Below, piece after piece: positions 19,399 through 28,926 of a stretch of DNA of 64,000 nt. The translations under genes were made by a program, and so were the position numbers. The notes beneath the pieces are model-generated. The model was given only the letters and a program-made list of their open reading frames with translations, did no database searches and was not told where the DNA came from. Location of the stretch: positions 1-64,000 of the forward strand of contig JBBDQZ010000052.1 in NCBI GenBank assembly GCA_040905705.1, given 5' to 3'. Source of the stretch: JBBDQZ01 sp040905705 (GTDB lineage Bacteria > Bacteroidota > Rhodothermia > Balneolales > Natronogracilivirgulaceae). Position 1 is the stretch's first letter. Every line of letters starts with the position of its first letter.

Positions 19399-20067
19399 AT
19401 GTTGGTTCGTGAAGCTATCAATAGACATATAAAGCCTTTAAGGGCAATTGATACGGCCAGGGAGGCAATGAATGCCATGTCCGAAACAGATCAGGAAATC
19501 CTCCCGGTTGTAGATCAGACGACCAATCGCCTTATCGGTATGGTTACACGCGAATCAGCCCAAAAACACTATGCCACCGTTGACAGTGTGCTTACAATCC
19601 GTGACAAAAATGCGATTGTTACCGAACCGGAACAGAATATTTTCGAAACGGTACGATTGATGTATAAACACAATCTTTCACTTCTTCCGGTGCTTGATAA
19701 AGAGAAATTTTTCCTTGGTGTTGTTGAACGAAAACATTTGTTTGATTGTATCATCGAGGTAATGAATTTTACGGAATACGGATCCCTGGTTACCATACAT
19801 TTTAAGGAAAACGATTTCACCCTGTCTCAGCTTGTGCGGATTATTGAAACGGAAGGAGGTCTCATCCTGGGCATCAGTGTGGAATCTCCCCGGGAAAATA
19901 ACCCATTCTATATAGTTTCGATCAAACTCAATCTGTCTGATCCAAGTCGTATTGTCAATTCCTTGAAACGACATGGATATATTGTGGATGCTCAAAGTAC
20001 AGATAATGAAGATGATCGCAAATACGAAGCACGGGCTGACGAATTTATGCACTATCTGAATATCTGA
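19399..20067 (+). CDS. CBS-pair protein with C-terminal ACT-like domain
   Basis: 222 residues: two CBS motifs (about 1-60, ILPVVDQ..NRLIGMVTRE; about 75-125, LLPVLDKEKFFLGVVER), then an ACT-like region (about 138-205, GGLILGISVESP...IVSIKL) as in AcuB-type proteins. CBS pairs bind adenine nucleotides and ACT domains bind small metabolites, so this is a probable energy or metabolite sensor without a catalytic part. It is translationally coupled to hflX. Confidence 0.8.
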   Translation: MLVREAINRHIKPLRAIDTAREAMNAMSETDQEILPVVDQTTNRLIGMVTRESAQKHYATVDSVLTIRDKNAIVTEPEQNIFETVRLMYKHNLSLLPVLDKEKFFLGVVERKHLFDCIIEVMNFTEYGSLVTIHFKENDFTLSQLVRIIETEGGLILGISVESPRENNPFYIVSIKLNLSDPSRIVNSLKRHGYIVDAQSTDNEDDRKYEARADEFMHYLNI

Positions 20068-20170
20068 TTGGTTTACGCATAAATATTTCCCGGTTACGTT
20101 ATTCATCAGCAGAACTATTCTGTCTCAATTGTTATATTCCACCTTTCCAGTAATTCAATTTACAGACAGG

Positions 20171-23158
20171 ATGAAAGGGCTATTCCGGATTATTTTAATA
20201 CTATTTGCACTTGCAAGCACGGGAGGCGCACTGAAAACAGTCTATGCTCAGTTTGTTCCCCCGGCCGAATACCATGAATTCGAGACCGCCATGAGGCTCT
20301 ATGAAGAGGGATTATATCGGCAATCGATTAAGTATTTTCAAAATTTTCTTGATACCGATCCGGGCCGCGTTTTTCAGGAAACGGCGTTATATCATATGAC
20401 ACTTTCGGAAATCGCTCTCGACTCACTTAACTATGAGATTTATGCCGAACGTTTTTTATTGCGTTACCCAGCCGGAAATCATACTACAGAAATGCTCGAA
20501 GACATGGCCGGCCGAAATTACCGTTCCGGATTATTCGAAAAGGCACTGGCCCGATACAATCAGGCATATGAAACGGAAACTGTTGACGAAAAACGGGCAC
20601 AGTATCTGTTCTGGATGGCAGAATCAGCTTATCAAATGGAAAACCCGGACAGTGCTTCGGCACTTTACCTAAAGCTGTCGGATATGTATCCTAATCTGGA
20701 ATGGGCTCCGAAAGCACTTTATGCCCTTGGCAGGCTATACCTCGAAATGGAGGCATTTGATGAGTCATCAGAAGTTTTCGAGACATTAAGGAGCCGATAT
20801 CCTAATCATGAGGTTACCCGGCAAATAGGAACCGTGCTTGGAGAAATGTACTATCGGCAGGAGCGTTATGAAGACGCTATTCAAGTTCTCAGGAATGAAC
20901 TTTCTTATTTGGAAGAAGATGCCCGCCTGAAAGCGGTGCTGCTCATAGCTGAAAGTTACAATTACCTGGAACAGTTTGAAGAGGCCGCAGGGGAATATCG
21001 ACGTTATATAAGTTTGAGTGAAGATGAAATGCAAGCTCGTGCGGCTCATTACGGACTCGGATGGGTCTATCACAAACAGCAAGTCTATCACTGGGCCGCT
21101 GATGCGTTTGAAAAGGCCGCCCAGGGAAACGACGAATTATCAAGGAAAGGACTCTATTATCAAGCCATTAATTATAAGCTCAGTGGTCGATACGACCTTG
21201 CTCTGAATGTTTTTAAAACATTTGGCGACCGTTACTCAGAAGGTTTCTGGGTAGAAACAGCTTATTATGAGTGGGCATTGACCGCTTTTGAATTGGGTCG
21301 GTTTAGTGTGGCAATTGAAGTATTACAGCGCCTGGTTCGGGGTGAGCATATACTGGAGAACCCTGGCAGAACCTACTCCCTGTTAGGCGAAGCGTATTTT
21401 GCCAATAATGAATTTTCACGAGCTGTCCAGGCGTTTGATATGGCAGGAGAGATAACAGATGTGGATCCCGATATGATTCGCCAAATCCGGTTTCAGCGAG
21501 CGTGGGTGATGTATGAAAATCATGCTTACCGCGAAGCAGTACGGGATTTTGAAACGGTTTATCGAAATCAGCCCTCTGGAGAGCTGGCCGCCGAGGCTCT
21601 TTTTTGGAGTGCAGACAGCTACTACAACCTTGGGGAATGGAGGAACTCTATACAACGGTTTGAACGCTTTGTTGAAGGATATCCTGAACACCGTTTAACC
21701 GGAGCCGCCATCTATTCTCTTGGGTGGGCTTATTTCAATATGAGGGTGTATGAAGAGGCTGTCCGGTATTTTGAAATTTTCGATCGGGAACACGAACCGC
21801 CTCCCATAGCATTGTATCCGTATGATGTGGATACCCGCTTGCGTCTGGGTGACTCATTCTATGCAATGGGCCGTTTTGATGATGCCATTTTGAGATATGA
21901 AGAGGTTACAGATAATGATTCCGGTGCTGACTATGCCATTTTTCAAATTGGAAACAGTTATTTTCGGAATGAGCGATCGTTCGAAGCCGTTCAGAACTTC
22001 AGACGATTGATCCGGAATTTTCCCGATAGCCGGCTTCGTGTTCAGGCGCAATATAATATCGGTTACATATATTTTCAGACCGGTAATTACGATCAGGCCA
22101 TTGAGGAATTTCATATGCTTATCAATCGATTTCCGGGAAGCAGCTGGGCAGCGAGAGCCCAGTATCAAATAGGGGATGCATATTACAATGCCGGAAATTA
22201 CGAAAAGGCAATCGAAGCCTATCGTACCATTTTGGATGTGTATCCGAGGAGTGACTATCTTGTGGATGCTGTTAATGGCATTCAATATGCACAGGTTGCT
22301 GGTGATATGGAAGATACCAGTCTGGATATTCTGGAAAGTTTTCTGAATCAGCATCCTCAAACCGGTACGGCCGATCGGCTTCGTTTCAAACAGGCAGAAA
22401 ATCTGGCAGAAGCCGGTGATTATGAGGAGGCCATCACCTCGTTCCGGCATTACATTCGTGTTACAACGGATGAGTCGATGTTGCCGGAAGCATATTACAA
22501 TATCGCTGAAGCTTATGAACAACTGCAGCAATTTCCCGAAGCGGTGGAAGCGTTTCAGGAAATAGTAAATCGTTTTCCCGAATCGGACCGTATGGATCCA
22601 GCTTTACTCAATATTGGACGGATTGAGTATGAACGGGGCCGGTATTCGGAAGCGATCGCTTCCCTGGAAACGTTAGTGGTACGTGAAGGACGGCTCCAGT
22701 TGGAGGCTCTTACAAGTTTGGGAGATGCCTATCTTGCCAATAGCCAGCTCGACCTGGCTGAATCGGTTTATGATGATGCATTGATGCGCCGGCAAAATTA
22801 TGCCCCCTCTCTCATTGGCAAAGGAAAAATAGCCCTGGAACGAGGATTGTATTTAGATGCGGAACGCTATTTTCGCCAGGTTGCCGAATCCAACACCTTT
22901 GAAAGAGGTGCTGAAGCACAATACTATCTTGGCAAAGTGGAACAGACTCGTAACAATTTTGAAGCTGCCATAGATGCATATTCCAAAGTCAATGTTTTGT
23001 TTGACGCGTATGATTATTGGGTGGGTAAAGCGATGATGGGAACCGCAGAATCTTATCAGTCCATGGGGCAAAGCGGCCGGGCTAATCAAACATGGCGGGA
23101 CATTATAGAGAGGTTCCCGGATTCAGAGATTGCCAGGCAGGCAGATGAAAAATTATAG
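20171..23158 (+). CDS. exported TPR-repeat protein (about 995 residues)
   Basis: A signal peptide (MKGLFRIILILFALASTGG, cleavage near VYAQ) is followed by a long array of tetratricopeptide repeats, many of the BamD/YbgF kind (YEEAIQ..., FPDS...A.Y.IG..YF). Repeats such as AAGEYRRYI, AIEEFHMLINRFPGS and AVEAFQEIVNRFPES recur about every 34-37 residues. An in-frame TTG at 20129 would add 14 residues, but ATG at 20171 gives a proper signal peptide. It is probably a periplasmic or outer-membrane-associated scaffold. aroA begins 4 bp downstream, an unexpected partner. Confidence 0.85.
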   Translation: MKGLFRIILILFALASTGGALKTVYAQFVPPAEYHEFETAMRLYEEGLYRQSIKYFQNFLDTDPGRVFQETALYHMTLSEIALDSLNYEIYAERFLLRYPAGNHTTEMLEDMAGRNYRSGLFEKALARYNQAYETETVDEKRAQYLFWMAESAYQMENPDSASALYLKLSDMYPNLEWAPKALYALGRLYLEMEAFDESSEVFETLRSRYPNHEVTRQIGTVLGEMYYRQERYEDAIQVLRNELSYLEEDARLKAVLLIAESYNYLEQFEEAAGEYRRYISLSEDEMQARAAHYGLGWVYHKQQVYHWAADAFEKAAQGNDELSRKGLYYQAINYKLSGRYDLALNVFKTFGDRYSEGFWVETAYYEWALTAFELGRFSVAIEVLQRLVRGEHILENPGRTYSLLGEAYFANNEFSRAVQAFDMAGEITDVDPDMIRQIRFQRAWVMYENHAYREAVRDFETVYRNQPSGELAAEALFWSADSYYNLGEWRNSIQRFERFVEGYPEHRLTGAAIYSLGWAYFNMRVYEEAVRYFEIFDREHEPPPIALYPYDVDTRLRLGDSFYAMGRFDDAILRYEEVTDNDSGADYAIFQIGNSYFRNERSFEAVQNFRRLIRNFPDSRLRVQAQYNIGYIYFQTGNYDQAIEEFHMLINRFPGSSWAARAQYQIGDAYYNAGNYEKAIEAYRTILDVYPRSDYLVDAVNGIQYAQVAGDMEDTSLDILESFLNQHPQTGTADRLRFKQAENLAEAGDYEEAITSFRHYIRVTTDESMLPEAYYNIAEAYEQLQQFPEAVEAFQEIVNRFPESDRMDPALLNIGRIEYERGRYSEAIASLETLVVREGRLQLEALTSLGDAYLANSQLDLAESVYDDALMRRQNYAPSLIGKGKIALERGLYLDAERYFRQVAESNTFERGAEAQYYLGKVEQTRNNFEAAIDAYSKVNVLFDAYDYWVGKAMMGTAESYQSMGQSGRANQTWRDIIERFPDSEIARQADEKL

Positions 23159-23162
23159 AAGT

Positions 23163-24449
23163 ATGAAACAAACCATTCATCCTGCGGGCTCTCTTGGAGG
23201 AACTATTACACTACCACCGGATAAGTCTATTGCACAACGGGCGGCCCTCTTTTCACTGCTTTCTTCTCAGACATCTATTATATCAAATTATCCGAAAGCC
23301 GAGGATCCGCAAACCGCTCTGCGGTGTGTGGAGCAACTGGGAGCAATGGTTACGGAAAGTGCGGATACGGTTACAATCCAGGGTACCGGCCGGGACGGAA
23401 TAATTAATACTCCCGGTGTTATCGATTGCGGGAATTCAGGTACAGTGATGCGAATGCTTTCCGGAATACTTGCCGGGGCAGGTGTTGAAGCGGTTTTGAC
23501 TGGCGATGATTCACTTAAAGCCCGGCCTATGAAACGGATTATTGATCCTTTGACACAAATGGGAGCAACTGTTCACTCGGAAAAAGGTGGCATTCCACCT
23601 CTGCACCTGAGTCGCACGGGATTTCTTAAACCGATTACATTCCGGCTGCCGGTTGCCAGTGCACAACTTAAGTCCTGTGTATTACTTGGTGGACTGTTCG
23701 GTGAAGAACCAACCAAAGTGATTGAAACGGTTGCAACCCGCAATCACACTGAAGGGATGCTTCGGTTACCTGTAACCCGTCAAGAGGGAGTTACTATTAT
23801 ATCCAGCTATCGCGGCCTTTCTATCCCTGTACAATCCATTACCATTCCGGGAGATTTTTCTGCAGCGGCATTTTGGCTGGTCGCCGGATCCATTGGAAGA
23901 GATTCAGAGATATTCCTGCCTGCTGTAGGGATCAATCCAACCCGATGCGCCGCATTACATATTCTCCAGCGAATGGGTGCTGATATTGAAATCAGCAATA
24001 GAAAGATGTCGGGGATGGAACCAACAGCGGATTTGCGTGTTCGATCCGCTCCTTTGAAACCGGTTGAAATTCATTCTGATGAAATACCAAATGCCATTGA
24101 TGAATTGCCTGTATTGAGTGTGGCAATGGCCTTTGCTAATGGAATTTCCCGCATTACAGGTGCACATGAATTAAGATTTAAAGAGAGTGACCGGCTTGCT
24201 GCTATTCAGGAAATTCTGATACGTGCCGGTATCCATGTAGAAGTAGAGAATGACAGTCTGACCATATATGGCAAGACGGATCGCGTAATTCAATCTGCCG
24301 TATATGACAGCAGGCACGATCACCGCATCGCTATGTCCGCTGCCATATTGTCCTTGAGAGCTGACGGACTGTCAGAAATCAATCATGCCGAAGCGGCCGC
24401 TGTTTCATATCCGGAATTTTGGTCTCATTTGGACAGTTTGCATCAATGA
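23163..24449 (+). CDS. aroA: 3-phosphoshikimate 1-carboxyvinyltransferase (EPSP synthase)
   Basis: Joins shikimate 3-phosphate and PEP in the sixth step of the shikimate pathway. 428 residues from ATG 23163, just after the TPR gene; an upstream in-frame ATG (23145) would overlap that gene. Motifs seen: PPDKSIAQRAAL, DCGNSGTVMRML, GDDSLKARPMKR, SAQLKSC, DEIPNAIDELPVL, KESDRL and DHRIAMSAAI. The first shikimate enzyme, a type II DAHP synthase, is encoded 2.3 kb further on beyond dnaK. Confidence 0.96.
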   Translation: MKQTIHPAGSLGGTITLPPDKSIAQRAALFSLLSSQTSIISNYPKAEDPQTALRCVEQLGAMVTESADTVTIQGTGRDGIINTPGVIDCGNSGTVMRMLSGILAGAGVEAVLTGDDSLKARPMKRIIDPLTQMGATVHSEKGGIPPLHLSRTGFLKPITFRLPVASAQLKSCVLLGGLFGEEPTKVIETVATRNHTEGMLRLPVTRQEGVTIISSYRGLSIPVQSITIPGDFSAAAFWLVAGSIGRDSEIFLPAVGINPTRCAALHILQRMGADIEISNRKMSGMEPTADLRVRSAPLKPVEIHSDEIPNAIDELPVLSVAMAFANGISRITGAHELRFKESDRLAAIQEILIRAGIHVEVENDSLTIYGKTDRVIQSAVYDSRHDHRIAMSAAILSLRADGLSEINHAEAAAVSYPEFWSHLDSLHQ

Positions 24450-24460
24450 AGGATTTGCTG

Positions 24461-24488
24461 CCTGACAATTCGGCAGAATATTGTCAGG
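24461..24488. promoter_or_regulatory. 9-bp inverted repeat between aroA and dnaK
   Basis: Perfect arms CCTGACAAT (24461-24469) and ATTGTCAGG (24480-24488) around 10 nt. There is no T run after the stem, so it is a weak terminator candidate. The layout resembles a repressor operator, but it is not the CIRCE sequence. The same nonamer CCTGACAAT occurs before htrA at 29654. Confidence 0.5.
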
Positions 24489-24604
24489 TATTTGCTGCTG
24501 GCATTGTTATTGCTTGCTACATGCAACAAAAAGTAAATGTACTTGTTCATAAATGAGTTTGTTTATACGAATTTTTAACTAAGAAAACGAAGAATAGATT
24601 GATT

Positions 24605-26563
24605 ATGGGAAAGATTATTGGAATTGACCTGGGAACGACCAACTCTTGCGTTGCCGTAATGGAAGGCAATGAGCCTGTAGTAATTCAGAATTCAGAAGGT
24701 GGCCGGACCACTCCTTCAGTGGTCGCTTTCTCCAAAGATGGGGAGCGATTGGTAGGAGCACCTGCCAAACGTCAAGCCATCACCAATCCCGATCGCACAA
24801 TTTCATCCATCAAACGCTTCATGGGCCGATTTTATAATGAAGTGACAGAGGAGCAAAAAAATGTGTCTTACAAGATTGTCAAGGCGGATGATGGCACGGC
24901 TCGTGTGGATATCGGCGATCGTACCTATGCACCCCAGGAGATCTCGGCCATGGTTCTGCAAAAAATGAAACAGACTGCCGAAGAGTATCTCGGTGAGAAG
25001 GTTACTGAAGCGGTCATTACTGTGCCTGCCTACTTTAATGATGCTCAGCGTAAAGCTACACAGGAAGCCGGAAAGATTGCCGGTTTGGAGGTCAAACGGA
25101 TTATTAACGAGCCTACAGCGGCGTCACTTGCGTACGGATTGGATAAAAAAGATAAAAGTATGACCATCGCCGTTTATGATCTCGGAGGTGGGACTTTTGA
25201 TATCTCGATCCTTGAATTGGGAGACGGAATCTTTGAAGTGAAATCAACCGACGGCGATACACATCTGGGTGGAGATGATTTCGATGCCCGTATTATTGAT
25301 TTTATTGTTGCCGAATTCAAGAAAAGTGACGGCATTGATCTCAGCAAGGATGCCATGGCGCTGCAGCGATTGCGGGATGCGGCCGAAAAAGCCAAAGTAG
25401 AGCTTTCCAGTTCACAGAAAACAAATGTGAACTTGCCATTTATCACAGCGGATAGTTCCGGCCCGAAACATTTGAGTGTTGACATTACACGTTCCAAGTT
25501 TGAACAACTGGTAGAAGATCTGGTCAAGCGTACCTTGACTCCATGTGAAAAAGCACTCAAAGGAGCCAAAATTAAGAAGACAAATATAGATCAGGTGATT
25601 TTAGTAGGGGGTTCCACGCGAATTCCAAAAATCCAGGAAGTTGTCAAGGACTTCTTCGGAAAAGAACCGAGCAAAGGAGTGAACCCGGACGAAGTAGTGG
25701 CTGTCGGAGCCGGCATCCAGGGGGGTGTTTTTTCAGGTGATGTCAAGGATGTCGTATTGCTGGATGTAACTCCCCTTACGCTCGGTATTGAAACGCTTGG
25801 TGGTGTAATGACGCGCCTTATTGAAGCCAATGCCACCATTCCTACGAGTAAAACTGAGACCTTTTCTACGGCAGCGGACAATCAGTCCAGCGTAGAGATT
25901 CATGTTTTGCAGGGTGAGCGTGCCAAAGCCCAGGACAACCGCACACTCGGCCGTTTCCATCTGGACGGTATTCCACCCTCACCGCGAGGCATACCACAAA
26001 TCGAAGTTACATTCGATATTGATGCCAACGGCGTGCTCAGTGTTAGTGCCAAAGACAAAGGAACCGGAAAAGAACAAAGCATTCGTATTGAAGCCAGCTC
26101 TGGTTTGTCCGAGTCTGAGATCAATAAAATGAAGCAAAATGCTGAAGAGCATGCTGAAGAGGATAAAAAGCTTCGCGAGCAAATTGAAACACTTAACAAG
26201 GCCGACAGTCTGATTTTTTCCACGAAGAAACAACTGGATGAGTATGGTGACAAACTCTCCGAAGAGAACAAGACTAAAATTCAGGAGGCGCTTGAAAAAG
26301 TGGAAACATTGCACAAGGAACAAAAGGCTGATGAGCTGGATGAAGCAATGGAAGCTCTTAATAAAGCATGGAATGATGCTTCCAGCGAGATCTATCAGGC
26401 TGAACAGCAGGCTCAGCAACAAAACACCGGTACAGATGCCGGAAAACAGGCATCTAATGAATCTGGCTCTGGTAAAGATGATGATGGAAATACCGTAGAT
26501 GCTGAGTTCGAAGTTGTCGATGACGAGGATAAAGATGACAAAGACAAAAAGAACAAGAAATAG
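24605..26563 (+). CDS. dnaK: molecular chaperone DnaK (Hsp70)
   Basis: 652-residue Hsp70. The ATPase domain has IGIDLGTTNSCVAVMEG, the GGGTFDIS loop and VGGSTRIPKIQ; the substrate-binding domain starts at DVTPLTLGIETLGGVMT; the C-terminal lid ends in an Asp/Lys-rich tail preceded by NTVDAEFEVVDDEDK. I take ATG at 24605; an in-frame TTG lies 6 bp upstream. grpE is not adjacent. Expression may be tied to the inverted repeat 120-140 bp upstream. A strong terminator follows. Confidence 0.98.
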   Translation: MGKIIGIDLGTTNSCVAVMEGNEPVVIQNSEGGRTTPSVVAFSKDGERLVGAPAKRQAITNPDRTISSIKRFMGRFYNEVTEEQKNVSYKIVKADDGTARVDIGDRTYAPQEISAMVLQKMKQTAEEYLGEKVTEAVITVPAYFNDAQRKATQEAGKIAGLEVKRIINEPTAASLAYGLDKKDKSMTIAVYDLGGGTFDISILELGDGIFEVKSTDGDTHLGGDDFDARIIDFIVAEFKKSDGIDLSKDAMALQRLRDAAEKAKVELSSSQKTNVNLPFITADSSGPKHLSVDITRSKFEQLVEDLVKRTLTPCEKALKGAKIKKTNIDQVILVGGSTRIPKIQEVVKDFFGKEPSKGVNPDEVVAVGAGIQGGVFSGDVKDVVLLDVTPLTLGIETLGGVMTRLIEANATIPTSKTETFSTAADNQSSVEIHVLQGERAKAQDNRTLGRFHLDGIPPSPRGIPQIEVTFDIDANGVLSVSAKDKGTGKEQSIRIEASSGLSESEINKMKQNAEEHAEEDKKLREQIETLNKADSLIFSTKKQLDEYGDKLSEENKTKIQEALEKVETLHKEQKADELDEAMEALNKAWNDASSEIYQAEQQAQQQNTGTDAGKQASNESGSGKDDDGNTVDAEFEVVDDEDKDDKDKKNKK

Positions 26564-26614
26564 GTTGTCTGTACTGTACTGGCAGCCGTTTTAAATAGAA
26601 AGATCTGTTAAGGC

Positions 26615-26669
26615 CCCCGGTCTGTTCCTTGTTAATTCAAATTCAAAAGGAATGGTTCGGGGTTTTTTT
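26615..26669 (+). terminator. rho-independent terminator after dnaK
   Basis: Sixteen-position stem (26615-26630 with 26647-26662) with one mismatch and a few G-T pairs, followed by seven T residues at 26663-26669. It ends the dnaK transcript. Confidence 0.85.
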
Positions 26670-26782
26670 ATTCTTATGGAGACAATAGGGGGTGAACTAT
26701 AAGTGAGTTGCTGCATATAGTGTTATGATTTATCTCGTACAGAATCATAGCTTTTTTCCCGCATCACTGTTATATTTATACT

Positions 26783-28177
26783 TTGAAAATTCAAAGATTT
26801 TTATTCACCGTGGAACAAACAAAAAGCGAAATATGGAGTCCGGTTTCCTGGAAATCCTTTCCGATTAAACAGATTCCTGAATACAGTGATCAAAAGAGAC
26901 TTGATCAGGTTTACAAAGAGTTAAGCAACTATCCTCCGCTTGTCAATTCCTGGGAAATTGAAGATCTCCGGGACCAGCTCGCTGAGGCAGCCCGTGGAAA
27001 AGCATTTCTGCTTCAGGGTGGGGATTGTGCCGAAGTATTTGACAATTGTAATGCCCCTCAAACGGTTAAGCTTCTTAAGGTCCTGCTACAGATGAGCTTT
27101 ATCCTGATCCATGAAATGAACATTCCGGTGATCCGGGTCGGCAGAATTGCCGGACAGTACGCCAAACCCCGTTCCAACCCGGTCGAAAAAGTAGCCGGGC
27201 AAGAGATCCCGATTTATCGCGGAGATCTTTTCAATAAGATTGAAAAAGTAGAAGAAGCCCGTATCTCAAATCCAAAACGGTTGTTGGAAGGTTATAAGCT
27301 TTCAGCGCTGACACTCAATTTTATCCGTTCTCTCACAGAGGGTAAAGGAATTGCTGATATGCATCACCCTGAGTATTGGGAACTGGACTTCATGCGCAGG
27401 AATAAATACTACAAAGAGTATGAATCGATGGTCAATTCCATCACTTCGGCCGTTCGGTTTGTGGAGACCATTACCAATTATCAGCTTGATACCATGCGGC
27501 AGGTCCGCATTCACACGTCTCATGAGGCTCTCAATCTCTACTACGATTCTGCCCAGACCAAACAGGTTCCGCATAACAAGGGATGGTACAACCTGAGTAC
27601 TCATATGCCATGGCTCGGGAATCGAACCCGTGACCTTGACGGAGCGCATGTCGAATATTTTCGAGGTATTCGAAATCCCGTCGGTATTAAAGTGGGGCCA
27701 CCTTTTGATAATGACGATATTGTCCGGCTCATTGAAAAGCTTAATCCCGATAATACAGAGGGTAAAGTCACACTGATAACCCGAATGGGCAAAGATAAGG
27801 TTGGAAGCATGTTGCCGGGACTCATAAAAGCGGTTGACAAGGCCGGACTGAGCGTTATTTGGAGTTGTGATCCGATGCATGGCAACACGTATTCCACTGA
27901 CGAGAAAATAAAAACGAGAAGTTTTAATGATATTTTGTCGGAAATCAAGCAGACCTTCGAGATACACCGAAAAGAAGGTACGTTTCTGGGAGGTGTTCAT
28001 CTGGAGCTTACCGGCGACAATGTGACGGAATGCGTGGGTGGGGCCAACGGCCTCGGAGCAGAGGGGCTCAAACGTAACTATAAAACGTTTTGTGATCCAC
28101 GATTAAATTATCAACAGAGTCTTGAGATGGCATTTCTTATCACTAAAGAGTGGAAAGCAACCTGGCAGGACCGCTGA
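26783..28177 (+). CDS. 3-deoxy-7-phosphoheptulonate synthase, class II
   Basis: Type II (plant/mycobacterial type) DAHP synthase: condenses PEP and erythrose 4-phosphate to open the shikimate pathway. 464 residues. Clear motifs: FLLQGGDCAE, RVGRIAGQYAKPRS, SHEALNLYY, STHMPWLGNRTR, GIKVGPP, WSCDPMHGNT and GGVHLELTGDNVTEC. The frame opens with TTG at 26783; GTG at 26810 (MEQTKSEIWSPVSW) fits the family N-terminus equally well. Paired in pathway with aroA. Confidence 0.95.
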   Translation: MKIQRFLFTVEQTKSEIWSPVSWKSFPIKQIPEYSDQKRLDQVYKELSNYPPLVNSWEIEDLRDQLAEAARGKAFLLQGGDCAEVFDNCNAPQTVKLLKVLLQMSFILIHEMNIPVIRVGRIAGQYAKPRSNPVEKVAGQEIPIYRGDLFNKIEKVEEARISNPKRLLEGYKLSALTLNFIRSLTEGKGIADMHHPEYWELDFMRRNKYYKEYESMVNSITSAVRFVETITNYQLDTMRQVRIHTSHEALNLYYDSAQTKQVPHNKGWYNLSTHMPWLGNRTRDLDGAHVEYFRGIRNPVGIKVGPPFDNDDIVRLIEKLNPDNTEGKVTLITRMGKDKVGSMLPGLIKAVDKAGLSVIWSCDPMHGNTYSTDEKIKTRSFNDILSEIKQTFEIHRKEGTFLGGVHLELTGDNVTECVGGANGLGAEGLKRNYKTFCDPRLNYQQSLEMAFLITKEWKATWQDR

Positions 28178-28337
28178 GCCAGTCTGTAATTTTGTCACAT
28201 CTCCCCTTCTTTTTTGTCACACTTTGGGCCTTTTTTAAGTTGTGTCTCTGACATTTTACAGCTTTACTTCTGCAAATCTGTTACCATTGGTACTATAAAT
28301 GTCAGATTATACCGGATCATTATAAAATGGTACGCGG

Positions 28338-28368
28338 TTTGTTACAAGGTTATGTGAAACTAATAATG
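28338..28368 (+). promoter_or_regulatory. possible Bacteroidota-type promoter before hsp20
   Basis: TTTG at 28338-28341 and TAATAATG at 28361-28368 are separated by 19 nt, roughly matching the -33 TTTG / -7 TAnnTTTG pattern of Bacteroidota. Two of four bases in the distal half of the -7 element match. A weak call. Confidence 0.25.
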
Positions 28369-28391
28369 ACAAACCAAAAAAGGAGGTAGTT

Positions 28392-28832
28392 ATGACACTC
28401 ACCAAATATAACCCGGTTCGTGATTTGGATTATGCAGCAATGCCACGAAGCTTTTCAAATCTTCTCGATGAATTTTTCAATGATGTGGTGGCAAGTGACA
28501 GTGGACGCTTGTTTATACCGAGCATTGATTTGACCGAAGATGAAAGCCACTATCATGTACATATGGCATTACCCGGTATTCGAAAAGAAGATATTAATAT
28601 TGATCTTCAGGATCGTCGTCTGACTGTTTCAGGTGAGCGGAAGGAGCAAAATGAAAACAAAAACACAAAATACCATCTGATGGAGACACGATATGGTAAT
28701 TTTGAACGCACCATTTCGCTCCCGAACAATATTAATCAGGACAAAATCGATGCCCGGTTTGAAGATGGCGTATTGAAGCTGGACATAGAGAAGAGAGAGA
28801 AACAGGTTAACAAGCAGATCAAAGTGAAATAA
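28392..28832 (+). CDS. Hsp20/alpha-crystallin small heat-shock protein
   Basis: ATP-independent holdase of 146 residues. The alpha-crystallin domain spans about 42-140 (PSIDLTEDESHYHVHMALPG, then GNFERTISLP and the ARFEDGVLKLDIEK strand). It has an unusually strong ribosome-binding site for this window, AGGAGGT at 28381-28387. Upstream, TCTGACATT (28247-28255) and its inverted copy AATGTCAGA (28298-28306) may be regulatory. A terminator follows. Confidence 0.95.
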   Translation: MTLTKYNPVRDLDYAAMPRSFSNLLDEFFNDVVASDSGRLFIPSIDLTEDESHYHVHMALPGIRKEDINIDLQDRRLTVSGERKEQNENKNTKYHLMETRYGNFERTISLPNNINQDKIDARFEDGVLKLDIEKREKQVNKQIKVK

Positions 28833-28866
28833 TGCATGTTGACCAGTGACACAACTGGCATACGAA

Positions 28867-28906
28867 CCGGCGGAGACGACTCAATATCATCTCCGCCGGA
28901 TTTTTT
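28867..28906 (+). terminator. rho-independent terminator after hsp20
   Basis: Perfect 10-bp GC-rich stem (28867-28876 with 28890-28899), then ATTTTTT. It also lies just past the end of the convergent phosphatase gene. Confidence 0.9.
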
Positions 28907-28926
28907 ATTATTGAAGAATCAGATAT

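Noticed and set aside
21854..22531. 225-codon open frame on the minus strand
   Set aside because: Antisense to the TPR gene; the TPR frame shows regular repeats and is clearly the coding one.
24446..24556. 36-codon open frame overlapping the aroA stop in an ATGA arrangement, with a hydrophobic middle
   Set aside because: It contains the inverted repeat before dnaK and has no recognisable family; its composition and length are compatible with chance.
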